DNA of 54,973 bases from a virus, in IMG/VR virus record IMGVR_UViG_3300050821_007283, positions 1-54,973 of that record, one strand, 5' to 3'. The notes below the pieces were generated by a model that saw only the letters and a list, made by a program, of their open reading frames with translations, searched no databases and was not told the origin of the DNA. The stretch's first letter is position 1. The number at the start of each line of letters is the position of its first letter. Both the position numbers and the translations under genes were made by a program. Shown in pieces: positions 22,105 to 28,996 of this stretch.

Positions 22105-22691
22105 TGAGGCTCGCCCCAGCAGGACAGCCGCAGCCGGACGAACGCAGCCTCACCGGCAGCGCACTCGCTTGACACCGAGTCGAAGCCGTTCCGGGCCAGG
22201 ATCCTCATGTACAGCACCGACCGTTCGTCGGCCTCGCCGTCGTCGAGCACCAGGCCGAGCTTCGCGGCTATCGGGCCGGCTTGCTCGCGCAGGGTCGCCC
22301 AGCACTGCTCCTGGCCGCCCGCCGCGTTCCAGGTCGCCATCTGGTAGTCGCCTGCCACGTCGATCTGCGTTCGCGTCTTCATGGTCGCGTCCCATCCTGC
22401 GTAGCCCGGCCTGTCCTCGTAAACGCGCGCCATCTCGGCCGCGACCCACTCAGGCAGGTCCGCGATGAGCAGTGCCCGCTTGAACGCGGATTCTCGCAGC
22501 ATCCGCTCCGCGTGAGCGTGATAGTCCGCCGGCAGGCTCAGCCAGTCCCGAGCCCACGCCTCATCCGCATCTACCTGTTCGGCCAGCCACCGCGCGAGCC
22601 CGGCCGATGCCGTTTCTCGCGCGCGGCGCTCCTCGTGCCGCCGGCGACGGTCGCTCGCCAGCAGTTCCTGACGTTCGGCTTTCGATGTCAC
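22101..22691 (-). CDS. DUF6221-like protein
   Basis: 196 aa, GTG 22691. The first 130 residues follow the DUF6221 pattern of Streptomyces: GLARWLAEQVDADEAWARDW, AHAERMLRESAFKRALL, VYEDRPGY. A C-terminal extension of about 65 residues (LGLVLDDGEADERSVL) is unfamiliar. A second DUF6221 gene is at 24918-25334. Function of the family unknown. Confidence 0.65.
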   Translation of the reverse strand: MTSKAERQELLASDRRRRHEERRARETASAGLARWLAEQVDADEAWARDWLSLPADYHAHAERMLRESAFKRALLIADLPEWVAAEMARVYEDRPGYAGWDATMKTRTQIDVAGDYQMATWNAAGGQEQCWATLREQAGPIAAKLGLVLDDGEADERSVLYMRILARNGFDSVSSECAAGEAAFVRLRLSCWGEPQ

Positions 22692-22692
22692 C

Positions 22693-22935
22693 TCAGCCCG
22701 CCTGCGCCAGCGGGTCCGGCTGCGGCGATCGCACCGGCTTCTCGGCTGGCTCGTAGTACACGGCCTGATAGGTGCCGGGCCGGAAATCCCCTGCTGGCTT
22801 CGCGCCTGACCAGAGCCGCATCAGCCCGTCATCCTCGACCACGTAGTCGGTCACGCCGTCCACGACGACCGGTGCCCTCTCGATGACCAGCCGCCTGCCG
22901 GGCTCGCCGTCCCCGGAGACTGACCTGATGCCCAT
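22693..22935 (-). CDS. Hypothetical protein
   Basis: 80 aa from ATG 22935 with AGGGGGC upstream. Beta-rich: RRLVIERAPVVVDGVTDYVV, then GTYQAVYYEPAEKP. No motif. First gene after a 70-bp gap, so it may have its own promoter. Confidence 0.55.
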   Translation of the reverse strand: MGIRSVSGDGEPGRRLVIERAPVVVDGVTDYVVEDDGLMRLWSGAKPAGDFRPGTYQAVYYEPAEKPVRSPQPDPLAQAG

Positions 22936-23006
22936 ATGCCGCCCCCTGGTGAGAAGTCGTGGTGACAATGGTATTGCGCCAGTGGCTCAGGGTGACGGGG
23001 GCGCGG

Positions 23007-23273
23007 CTAGGTGGCGACCTTGCCGTGCCGTTCGCACTCGCCGTTCACCAGCACCTTGCCGCAGCGGGCCGCAGCCGCGCAGAACTCGGCGTCAGCCAGA
23101 ATCCACTGCGGCTCGCCCGCCGTCATCTGCTCGCCGATGTCGCGAAGCTCGTTCTCGGTGAAGCTGTACGGCAGGCCATCGGGCCACGAAAGCTCGACGC
23201 GCGCGCCGAAGATCCGGCAGCCGCCCTTGAGCAGGCCGCCGACGATCCGCCTCTCGGTGCTATCCCGCGTCAC
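23007..23273 (-). CDS. Hypothetical protein
   Basis: 88 aa, GTG 23273 (GTGA overlap). Contains RRIVGGLLKGGCRIFGARVE and a C-terminal half with three Cys (AEFCAAAARCGKVLVNGECE). Possible metal binding. Unknown family. Confidence 0.6.
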   Translation of the reverse strand: MTRDSTERRIVGGLLKGGCRIFGARVELSWPDGLPYSFTENELRDIGEQMTAGEPQWILADAEFCAAAARCGKVLVNGECERHGKVAT

Positions 23274-23614
23274 GGGGCAGCCGCAGCCTTCGCCGGGCGC
23301 TTCGCCCCAGGGCGTCCAGAGCGCGCGGCAGGTGGTTCAGCCTTCCCGTCGTCGCCGGATGGTTCCGTCTGGTGGCCAGGCTCGCCCGGATCCGCGCCGG
23401 CTGGCTGGCTCGCGGCTAGCTCAAGATCGGCCGCCGCCTCGCTGGCCGCTCCCGCCGAGTATTCCGCCACCGCGCCCAGGATGGAGGCGACCGCCTCGTC
23501 ATCCCAGTCCGCGTGGTCTGGCTGGCGGGCTAGCTGCAGCCGCCTCCGCAGCGCCAGGCGGACGCGGAGCTCAAGCTCATCAGTTGCCACGGTCACGCCG
23601 GCTGGTTCGCTCAT
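23270..23614 (-). CDS. Hypothetical protein with histone-like tail
   Basis: 114 aa from ATG 23614. Helical N-terminal half (ELRVRLALRRRLQLARQP, then acidic helices) and a Lys/Ala/Pro tail GRPGAKRPAKAAAAP similar to the C-termini of actinobacterial histone-like proteins. DNA binding by the tail is an inference. Confidence 0.6.
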   Translation of the reverse strand: MSEPAGVTVATDELELRVRLALRRRLQLARQPDHADWDDEAVASILGAVAEYSAGAASEAAADLELAASQPAGADPGEPGHQTEPSGDDGKAEPPAARSGRPGAKRPAKAAAAP

Positions 23615-23701
23615 GGGCGCCAGCCTAGCCAGCCGTCCCCGCCATCGCACCTGGCCGCCGAGCACCGTCCGCCACATGCGTCACGTCCGCCACATTGGCC
23701 G

Positions 23702-23714
23702 TAGGCTGTGCCAG
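23702..23714 (+). promoter_or_regulatory. Leaderless -10 element
   Basis: TAGGCT (23702-23707) followed by seven bases and the GTG start of the only rightward gene in this stretch. No clear -35. Confidence 0.4.
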
Positions 23715-24068
23715 GTGAGCACGCTTCCTCCGGAATGGGACCACCGAAAGGTGCTGCACCGCATCCTGGAGACCCTCTGCAGCATCGACCTGAAAGTGAG
23801 CCTCCTCATGAGCGAAGACGCAGCGGTGGCAGCGGTTGCCGCCGACATCGAGACCCAGGTGGCAGCGCTGACCGCCGCGACCGCCGCATCAACGGCCGCG
23901 ATCAACGCCGTGCTCGCCGAAGTGGCGAACGGCACCACGAGCGTGTCGGCCGCGACCCTGGCCGCGCTGCAGCAGGCTCAGGCAAATCTTGACGCGGCGA
24001 ACACGGCCAACACCGCCGCCGTGGCGCAGGAGACCGCCGAGTCGCAGCCGCCAGCGCCCCCGGCCTGA
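23715..24068 (+). CDS. Ala/Thr-rich coiled-coil protein
   Basis: 117 aa from GTG 23715, against the direction of its neighbours. After 30 residues (VLHRILETLCSIDLKVSLLM) comes a long alanine-rich heptad-like helix (VAADIETQVAALTAATAAST, LAALQQAQANLDAANTANTA) ending in Pro-rich residues. Similar small coiled-coil proteins in phages attach to tails or host envelope; here the role is unknown. It is closed by a strong terminator and looks like a self-contained inserted unit. Confidence 0.7.
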   Translation: MSTLPPEWDHRKVLHRILETLCSIDLKVSLLMSEDAAVAAVAADIETQVAALTAATAASTAAINAVLAEVANGTTSVSAATLAALQQAQANLDAANTANTAAVAQETAESQPPAPPA

Positions 24069-24081
24069 CCTCAGCGATCGC

Positions 24082-24112
24082 AGCCCCGATCACGCGCGAG
24101 GTGATCGGGGCT
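24082..24112. terminator. Strong hairpin terminator, both directions
   Basis: Perfect 12-bp stem AGCCCCGATCAC/GTGATCGGGGCT with a 7-nt loop, followed by GTTCC. It separates the rightward coiled-coil gene from the leftward operon and overlaps the stop codon (24090-24092) of the converging gene. Confidence 0.7.
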
Positions 24113-24311
24113 GTTCCGTGCGCGCCGACCTCAGATCCGCTGACGTGATCAGCCGGCCTTCCGTCGCGCACACCTTGTCGGCCAGCGACTGCAACTCTGC
24201 GTCGGCGAACCGGAAGGCGAACCGCGCGGCGCGCTCATCCTCGTAGACGCCGGGCAGCCAGACCTGATGCGAGGAGATCACGAAGCCGCCGCCGTCCGCC
24301 TCGCGGATCAC
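24090..24311 (-). CDS. Hypothetical protein
   Basis: 73 aa from GTG 24311 (GTGA overlap). VIREADGGGFVISSHQVWLP, then helix FRFADAELQSLADKVCA and a C-terminal strand. Its stop lies in the terminator stem. No family recognised. Confidence 0.55.
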   Translation of the reverse strand: MIREADGGGFVISSHQVWLPGVYEDERAARFAFRFADAELQSLADKVCATEGRLITSADLRSARTEQPRSPRA

Positions 24312-24622
24312 GGCCGCATCGCCTCGCACCTTCTCAGCGTGTGCTTGCGCCCGGTCTCCGGCTCCCAGATGGCACGCTCCCACCGTCGCGACCCCGGCGG
24401 GTCACCGGGGTCCGGGGCCAGGATGTACTCGGGCACCGAAATGACGAACGCCCGGCACCGCTCGCACCTCATCAGCCCACGCGACTTCTCAACGCGGATC
24501 ACGTAGGGCGATGACTCGCTCAGGGAGTTCAAGTCCTCGATGATGTCCGGGTCGCCCGCCTCGACCAGTTGCCTCAGGTTCTCTATGCCGGCGGCCAGTT
24601 CCGCTTCGCTGACGGCCGGCAT
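24308..24622 (-). CDS. Hypothetical protein with CxxC pair
   Basis: 104 aa from ATG 24622 with GGGAG nine bases upstream. N-terminal helices (SEAELAAGIENLRQLVEAGD), central MRCERCRAF pair, C-terminal RRWERAIWEPETGRKHTLRR. Probable small zinc site. Unknown. Confidence 0.6.
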   Translation of the reverse strand: MPAVSEAELAAGIENLRQLVEAGDPDIIEDLNSLSESSPYVIRVEKSRGLMRCERCRAFVISVPEYILAPDPGDPPGSRRWERAIWEPETGRKHTLRRCEAMRP

Positions 24623-24627
24623 GCGGA

Positions 24628-24921
24628 TTACTCCCACCAGTCCGGCACCTCCCCGGCAAGCGCCTCTTTCAGCGCTTCCTCGACGCAATGGAGCCGGTAG
24701 CGCAGCACCCGCAGTTCTGACTCAGCTTTACCGGCCCGCAGCACAGCCGCCTCGGCCGTGGCCCTCATCTGCTCATCGGCCTGCGAGCGGCGCACGGCCA
24801 GGATCTCGGACGCCGCGCTAGCCGACAGCCCGCACGACGGGCACGGCCGGCCTTCCTGGTGCGCCCGGAGGACCGCAGACAGGTGGGCGCCGCAGCCGGG
24901 GCAGGTCATCTTGTCACTCAC
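24628..24921 (-). CDS. Zinc ribbon plus coiled-coil protein
   Basis: 97 aa, GTG 24921 (GTGA overlap). TCPGCGAHLSAV and RPCPSCGLSAS form a complete four-Cys zinc ribbon; residues 45-85 are a charged coiled coil (ESELRVLRYRLHCVEEALKE). A common type in actinophage operons; function unknown. Confidence 0.65.
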   Translation of the reverse strand: MSDKMTCPGCGAHLSAVLRAHQEGRPCPSCGLSASAASEILAVRRSQADEQMRATAEAAVLRAGKAESELRVLRYRLHCVEEALKEALAGEVPDWWE

Positions 24922-25334
24922 GCCGCAGCCTTCCTGGCTGCCGCGTAATCGGGATGCTCCCGGTACTCGTAAGCCTTCATCCGCAGCACGGCGCTGAGCG
25001 CGAGCCGGCAGCCAATCACGCTCTCGGCGCCCTTGTACTTGGCGTCAAGACCGCTGGCCGCGTACTCCAGCATGACCTTCCGCCATGTGTCGACTTCCCT
25101 GAGCGCCGAGGCAGGGTCGTTGCGGGCGATGTGGCGGCCGGTGAACCATCGTTCGCTCTCCACGTCGTAGTGCTCGGCCACCGAGTAGCCCAGGCCGTTG
25201 ACGACCTTGTGATTGCCGCCCGGCGTATCGGCGTAGGTCCATACGCCGCCGAGGTCGCCCTTGGCCTCGATCGCGTCGGCTTCTACCTCATCTAGCCGTG
25301 CCCGCAGGAAGGCCAGTTCCGCTTCGCTGATCAC
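24918..25334 (-). CDS. DUF6221 family protein
   Basis: 138 aa, GTG 25334 (GTGA overlap). Typical features: AFLRARLDEVEADAIEA near the start, RHIARNDPASALREVDTWRK in the middle and YEYREHPDY at the end. Widespread in Streptomyces and its phages with unknown function. Paralogue of 22101-22691. Confidence 0.8.
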   Translation of the reverse strand: MISEAELAFLRARLDEVEADAIEAKGDLGGVWTYADTPGGNHKVVNGLGYSVAEHYDVESERWFTGRHIARNDPASALREVDTWRKVMLEYAASGLDAKYKGAESVIGCRLALSAVLRMKAYEYREHPDYAAARKAAA

Positions 25335-25666
25335 TGCCCGCCATCCTTCCCGAGTCCGCCGATCGCCAGCGCCTCGTCAGCAGCGAACACCGCCTTGATG
25401 TCCGCGAGCGTCATGCTCTCCAGCGAGACCGTGCAGTCCGGGCACGGCAGCCCGTCACCCGGTATGGGCTTCCCGCAGTAGCGGCACGGGTCGCCGGCCA
25501 TCTCGCGCGGACCCTGGCACGGGCCGTCGTGGGGGTGGGCACCCGCGAAGCAGATGCCTTCCCGCTCAGCCGCGCAGTCGCGGCACAGACCGGTCGACGG
25601 CTCCCGCCAGTGCGGCTGGAACCTGTCGCCGCACCCGGTGCAGGTGAATGTCCCGCGTTCTGTCAT
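25331..25666 (-). CDS. Cys-rich multi-zinc protein
   Basis: 111 aa, ATG 25666. Ten Cys: FTCTGCGDRFQPHW, GLCRDCAAER, CRYCGKPIPGDG and PCPDCTVSLE give at least two zinc ribbons, then a C-terminal helix. Could bind nucleic acids; no family recognised. Confidence 0.65.
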   Translation of the reverse strand: MTERGTFTCTGCGDRFQPHWREPSTGLCRDCAAEREGICFAGAHPHDGPCQGPREMAGDPCRYCGKPIPGDGLPCPDCTVSLESMTLADIKAVFAADEALAIGGLGKDGGQ

Positions 25667-25667
25667 C

Positions 25668-25781
25668 TCACCCCTCCCCGAGTTCGTAGGCGCGCTTCAT
25701 CGCCTCGATCCAGTACTCGACTGAGCCAGGCTCGCCCCACGGCTGAGGGTTGCCGTCCTCGTGACGCCCGCGCAGCCTCAC
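25668..25781 (-). CDS. 37-aa microprotein
   Basis: GTG 25781 in GTGA overlap with the HTH gene; stop just before the next gene. MRLRGRHEDGNPQPWGEP then helix SVEYWIEAMKRAYELGEG. The overlaps at both ends support it being translated. Confidence 0.5.
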   Translation of the reverse strand: MRLRGRHEDGNPQPWGEPGSVEYWIEAMKRAYELGEG

Positions 25782-26008
25782 GCTGCCTTCCTTCCCAGCC
25801 TGGCCAGAAGCCGCCCGTATGCCAGCGCGCATTCCGCTGACGGAACGTGCTTGCCTGATTCCCACCCCGATACCCGCTGATGCGAGACGCCGAGAGCGCG
25901 GGCCATGTCCGCCAGGCTGACGCCAGCTTCAAGCCGCCGCCGCCGCGCCGATCCGTCTTTCAGGTCGTCGCGGGCAGCTAGCGCGAGTGCCAGTTCGGCC
26001 GGTTTCAC
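25778..26008 (-). CDS. XRE-type HTH protein next to integrase
   Basis: 76 aa, GTG 26008. A Cro/C1-type helix-turn-helix: RRRRLEAGVSLADMARALGV, SHQRVSGWESGKH. A -10 TACGCT ends six bases before the GTG, so it is probably leaderless. It is divergent from the integrase, and four 11-bp-spaced repeats lie between them. Candidate repressor of integrase or a directionality factor; first gene of the leftward operon. Confidence 0.8.
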   Translation of the reverse strand: MKPAELALALAARDDLKDGSARRRRLEAGVSLADMARALGVSHQRVSGWESGKHVPSAECALAYGRLLARLGRKAA

Positions 26009-26035
26009 GGGTCAAGCGTAGCGCTGCCAGAGGTT

Positions 26036-26073
26036 CGCAAGAGTCCCGCAAGGAACCCGCAAACTGGCCGCAA
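26036..26073. repeat. Four 11-bp-spaced CGCAA iterons
   Basis: CGCAA at 26036, 26047, 26058 and 26069, each exactly 11 bp apart, three preceded by C or CC. One helical turn spacing puts all four on one DNA face between the HTH gene and the integrase gene. On the minus strand each reads TTGCG, the -35 type of this phage. Confidence 0.65.
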
Positions 26074-26092
26074 ACGGCTTCCGCCAAGTACT

Positions 26093-26117
26093 GGATAATG
26101 CACGTTATCCTTTACTC
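26093..26117 (+). promoter_or_regulatory. Integrase -10 and dyad
   Basis: GGATAA (26093-26098)/TTATCC (26105-26110) inverted repeat with a 6-bp spacer. TATCCT at 26106-26111 is a good -10 ending six bases before the integrase ATG, so the transcript is probably leaderless and the dyad overlaps the -10. No clear -35. Confidence 0.5.
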
Positions 26118-27110
26118 ATGGCTGAGATCGAACTGACCGGCCGCGTGCTTCCCGCGCGAGCCTGCGAACCGGCACCCCGGGACGACCTGCTCCGGGTGCT
26201 CACCATGGCGTGGCTGGACTCGCAGCCGAGCGGCCACACCAAGGCCGCCTATGAGCGCGACCTGAAATCCTGGCTCGGCTGGTGCGAGGGCATCGGCGTT
26301 CACCCGCTGCGCATCGCCAAGCCCGACGTTGACAACTGGATCTCGGCCCAGCGCGATCACGGCGTTCGGCCAGGCGGTCCTCCCGCGGCCAAGAGCAGCA
26401 TCGCCCGCCGGGTGTCCGTCGTCGCATCGTGGTACGACTACCTGATCGAGAGCACCGCATCGGATGACGAGCCGGTCATCAGGTACAACCCGGCCCACAC
26501 GAAGGCGCGGCCGAAGGTCGACAAGGATCACTCGCCCACGGTGGGGCTCAGCCGCAGCGAAAGCGACCGCCTCATCGCCGCAGCCGACGCGGACAGCCCG
26601 AGGTCGTCCGCGATCATCCGGCTGATGCTCACCAACGCGGTCCGCGCCAGCGTGATCGCGGAAGCCGAGATCGGCAGCCTAGGCCACGACCGCGGCCACC
26701 GCACCCTCACGATGATCTACAAGGGCGACAAGAAGGTGCGCGACCCGCTCCCGCCGCCGACCGCCGAGGCAATAGACGCCTACCTCGCCTCGCGCGGCTC
26801 GCCCGCCTCCGGGTTGCTGTTCTGCACGCGCACCGGCCGGCCGGTCGACGAGCCGCACCTGCGCAAGCTGGTCCGGCGGCTCGCGCGCAACGCCGGCATC
26901 CCGAGTGCTGACAACCTGTCCCCGCACTCTCTGCGGCACACGGCCATCACCGAGGCGCTGGACGCGACCGGCGACCTTCGCAAGGCGCAGGATCTCGCGC
27001 ACCACGCCGACCCGCGCACTACCCGGCTTTATGACCTCAGGCGCGGCGAACTCGACGGCCACGCGGCCTACGTGCTGGCAACACGGTACGGAACGAGGCG
27101 CGAGCAATAG
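26118..27110 (+). CDS. int: Tyrosine recombinase (phage integrase)
   Basis: 330 aa, ATG 26118. Residues 20-125 are a SAM-like core-binding domain (GHTKAAYERDLKSWLGWCEG); the catalytic domain shows Arg in TNAVRASVIAEAEI, Lys in YKGDKKVRDPL, His-x-x-Arg in SPHSLRHTAIT, His in AHHADPRTT and the nucleophile in TTRLYD. It would integrate and excise the phage at attP/attB. No arm-binding domain is obvious. Transcribed opposite to its neighbours, with iterons upstream. No tRNA fragment was found beside it, so attP is unlocated. Confidence 0.95.
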   Translation: MAEIELTGRVLPARACEPAPRDDLLRVLTMAWLDSQPSGHTKAAYERDLKSWLGWCEGIGVHPLRIAKPDVDNWISAQRDHGVRPGGPPAAKSSIARRVSVVASWYDYLIESTASDDEPVIRYNPAHTKARPKVDKDHSPTVGLSRSESDRLIAAADADSPRSSAIIRLMLTNAVRASVIAEAEIGSLGHDRGHRTLTMIYKGDKKVRDPLPPPTAEAIDAYLASRGSPASGLLFCTRTGRPVDEPHLRKLVRRLARNAGIPSADNLSPHSLRHTAITEALDATGDLRKAQDLAHHADPRTTRLYDLRRGELDGHAAYVLATRYGTRREQ

Positions 27111-27248
27111 GCTGCCCCTTTCCGCCGGTTCGGCCGTGGTCTGGGGTGGGCAAGTATCGCCATCGTGGGCCCCGGCCCTGACCAGCGATTACGCGGCAGC
27201 CAGTCAGGTACCTCCGGCGCTCGGCTGAACTGGAGATCAGTCCACGGC

Positions 27249-27446
27249 TCAGGCGTATCCCCGGACATGCACAGGAGCCTCGCCACCGCGAGCGCGCGTC
27301 ACCGCGTCGGCCGCGCGGTCAAGACCGCTCATCCCCGCCGTGGCGCTCTTGTAGGCCAGCTCGTAGATGTCCGGGTGCTCAGCGGCCAGCGCTTCCAGCA
27401 CGCGGGTTCGCATCGCCGGGAGCAGTTCGTATGGCTGAGGGATCAT
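27249..27446 (-). CDS. Hypothetical helical protein
   Basis: 65 aa, ATG 27446. Helical: ELLPAMRTRVLEALAAEHPD, DRAADAVTRARGGEA. TAGGCT (27458-27453) lies six bases before the start, suggesting a leaderless mRNA, and a 21-bp palindrome is just upstream. Convergent with the integrase. Unknown family. Confidence 0.6.
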   Translation of the reverse strand: MIPQPYELLPAMRTRVLEALAAEHPDIYELAYKSATAGMSGLDRAADAVTRARGGEAPVHVRGYA

Positions 27447-27476
27447 GCGGTCAGCCTACCGACGTGGTGACGAAGC

Positions 27477-27497
27477 CCGGATTAGTTGCTAATCCGG
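27477..27497. promoter_or_regulatory. 21-bp palindromic operator
   Basis: Perfect inverted repeat CCGGATTAG-TTG-CTAATCCGG, 9-bp arms, located over the -35 position of the gene starting at 27446 and before the stop of the gene at 27515. Probable binding site for a dimeric regulator. Confidence 0.55.
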
Positions 27498-27514
27498 TGG
27501 TGATTTCCGCTCGG

Positions 27515-27772
27515 TTAGGTGCTCTGACTGACCGGCTTCGGGTAGGCAACGACCTGAGCGCCGCCGCACGGCGGGTCGTGCCAGACTTCGCGGCAGCGGC
27601 CGGCGTCGCTCTTGCCAGCGCACTCGATGACGTGGTGACCGAGGTGGGCGGCGACTGCTGCCGGGCAACCGCAGGGCGTCCAGCTCAGCCGGTGGCTTCC
27701 CGGACTGTCCCAGTCGTGGCCCTCGCGGCAGGCTGAGGGACGCTGGCTGCTCGCGAACACCAGGACTGGCAC
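27515..27772 (-). CDS. Cys/His-rich hypothetical protein
   Basis: 85 aa, GTG 27772 (a later GTG at 27760 is possible). WTPCGCPAAVAAHLGHHVIE, then CAGKSDAGRCREVWHDPPC: several Cys and His in zinc-binding spacing. The opposite strand also has an open frame but with worse codon use. Unknown role. Confidence 0.55.
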   Translation of the reverse strand: MPVLVFASSQRPSACREGHDWDSPGSHRLSWTPCGCPAAVAAHLGHHVIECAGKSDAGRCREVWHDPPCGGAQVVAYPKPVSQST

Positions 27773-27818
27773 TCAGCTATTGGAACATGCGTTCGGGTGA
27801 ATGAGCCAGCGGGGTTGT

Positions 27819-27848
27819 AGGCGTGGCAAGGACGCCTCGTTTAACGAG
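27819..27848. other. Two adjacent hairpins in a non-coding gap
   Basis: Within the gene-free 27773-27941: AGGCGT/ACGCCT (27819-27837) and CTCGTTTAACGAG (27836-27848). They follow no gene on the plus strand and could be regulatory RNA or protein sites. Directly after the next gene's stop there is also AACGC/GCGTT (27930-27943), a weak leftward terminator. Confidence 0.35.
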
Positions 27849-27941
27849 CTTCCCGCCGAACGTGGGAACACACGCCGTCTCACCCGACTCGCCGCGAGAC
27901 GCTCTCCCCGCCGGCCCGCATGCAGGCTAACGCTCGGGCGT

Positions 27942-28622
27942 TCACGGCGTGGCTGTTTTTTCGCGCCCGTGGCCGCCATTGGCGCCCGGCCTCACGACAT
28001 AGAGGCCCTTCCCCGGCACCGTGTACAGCAAGCCCTCGCCTCTCAGCACCTCCACCGCCCGGTCGACGGTGTGGGCTCCTACCTCGTACTGCTCTACGAG
28101 AGCCCGCTTGGAAGGGATGGCGCGATCTGGCCGGATGCGGCCGTCGGCGATCTGGGCGCGGAGGATATCCGCGAGCTGGACCGACAAGGGAATGCTGCCC
28201 TCACGGTCGATCTGGGCACCGACGAGGGCTTCATTGACGACCACCAAGCCCCGTCGGACAGCAGTGCCGTCGCGCACTTGGTCGTCCGCGTTCTCGGCAG
28301 CCGAGCCGTAGGAGAGATTCACGAGCCGGTTGTCATAAGGGCCACCAGGGCCGTGCCGCGTCATCATGCCTGGCGGGAGCGGACCCAGGAAGGCTTCGCC
28401 CACCAGGCGATGGACGGGCCACGATTCGCGCACATGATCCTTGGACAGGTTAACCACAAGGTACGTTCCTGCGCTGGGCCGCAAAAACTTGCCCCGCGGC
28501 CGGCCCTGAGGGTGCAGGCTGCGCACGCGCCCCCAGTCCGATACCTCGTAGTAGCCTTCGTACCCGACGACCGGCAGCCATCGCTCAACCGGACCGATAG
28601 ATGCTGTGGCAGACTCGCTCAT
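27942..28622 (-). CDS. HNH homing-type nuclease fused to GntR DNA-binding domain
   Basis: 226 aa from ATG 28622 (GGAGGG upstream). Residues about 5-120 are NUMOD4 plus HNH: ERWLPVVGYEGYYEVSDWGR, PVHRLVGEAFLGPLPPG, TRHGPGGPYDNRLVNLSYGS, AAENADDQVRDG. Residues about 135-215 are a GntR winged helix: IPLSVQLADILRAQIADGRI, IPSKRALVEQYEVGAHTVDR, GEGLLYTVPGKGLYVV. The nuclease His is in RHGPGG rather than the usual Asn/Asp-His. The fusion may target the nuclease to a GntR-type operator or make a regulator of a former homing enzyme. Another GntR gene lies directly upstream. Confidence 0.85.
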   Translation of the reverse strand: MSESATASIGPVERWLPVVGYEGYYEVSDWGRVRSLHPQGRPRGKFLRPSAGTYLVVNLSKDHVRESWPVHRLVGEAFLGPLPPGMMTRHGPGGPYDNRLVNLSYGSAAENADDQVRDGTAVRRGLVVVNEALVGAQIDREGSIPLSVQLADILRAQIADGRIRPDRAIPSKRALVEQYEVGAHTVDRAVEVLRGEGLLYTVPGKGLYVVRPGANGGHGREKTATP

Positions 28623-28644
28623 AGCCGGACTCACCCTCCGGTCA

Positions 28645-28681
28645 GGGTCCGGCTAACGGTGTTATCGCACCGTCCGGACCC
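28645..28681. promoter_or_regulatory. Nested perfect hairpin in front of HNH-GntR gene
   Basis: GGGTCCGG (28645-28652) pairs with CCGGACCC (28674-28681); inside, ACGGTG (28656-28661) pairs with CACCGT (28668-28673) around TTATCG, with a three-base bulge. It sits about 25 bp before the HNH-GntR start and is followed on the plus side by GTTTTC. It may be a terminator of read-through or an operator with two nested dyads. Confidence 0.5.
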
Positions 28682-28744
28682 GTTTTCTATTGACTGAACA
28701 AGTCTATGCGCTCGGTAGCACGGACGTTCGGATTCTCGGATTCC

Positions 28745-28996
28745 TCAGGTGGCGTCCCCCGGCAGGTGCCTCGCGTAGCTCCCGAACCCCGGCGCGGTCA
28801 CCACGAGCCCTTCGTCGCGCAGCAGCCTGACCGCCCGCCGTGCCGTCGACCTCGCCACCCCGGTTTCCTGCACGATCCTGGACTCCGACGGGATCTTGCC
28901 GCCCGCCGGTATCTCCCCTGACTCGATCATGGCCTGTACCTGCCGCGCCACCTGCACGTAGGGCGCGACCGGGAGGTCATAGTCGACAAGATCCAC
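28745..28996 (-). CDS. GntR-family transcription regulator (short)
   Basis: 83 aa, GTG 28996. PYVQVARQVQAMIESGEIPA, KIPSESRIVQETGVARSTAR, LRDEGLVVTAPGFGSYAR: a GntR winged helix without an effector domain, as in conjugative-element and phage GntR proteins. A TAGAAC ends seven bases upstream. Divergent from the gene at 29081, with dyads between. Probably a local repressor; the sequence resembles the C-terminal half of the HNH-GntR fusion next door. Confidence 0.85.
   Translation of the reverse strand: MDLVDYDLPVAPYVQVARQVQAMIESGEIPAGGKIPSESRIVQETGVARSTARRAVRLLRDEGLVVTAPGFGSYARHLPGDAT

Noticed and set aside
22959-23714. Long rightward open frame in front of the coiled-coil gene
   Set aside because: Codon ends and composition show it is the complement of two real leftward genes; the true start is GTG 23715.
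27111-27248. attP core next to integrase
   Set aside because: No stretch resembling a tRNA 3' end or a clear core with flanking inverted repeats could be identified by eye; host sequence would be needed.
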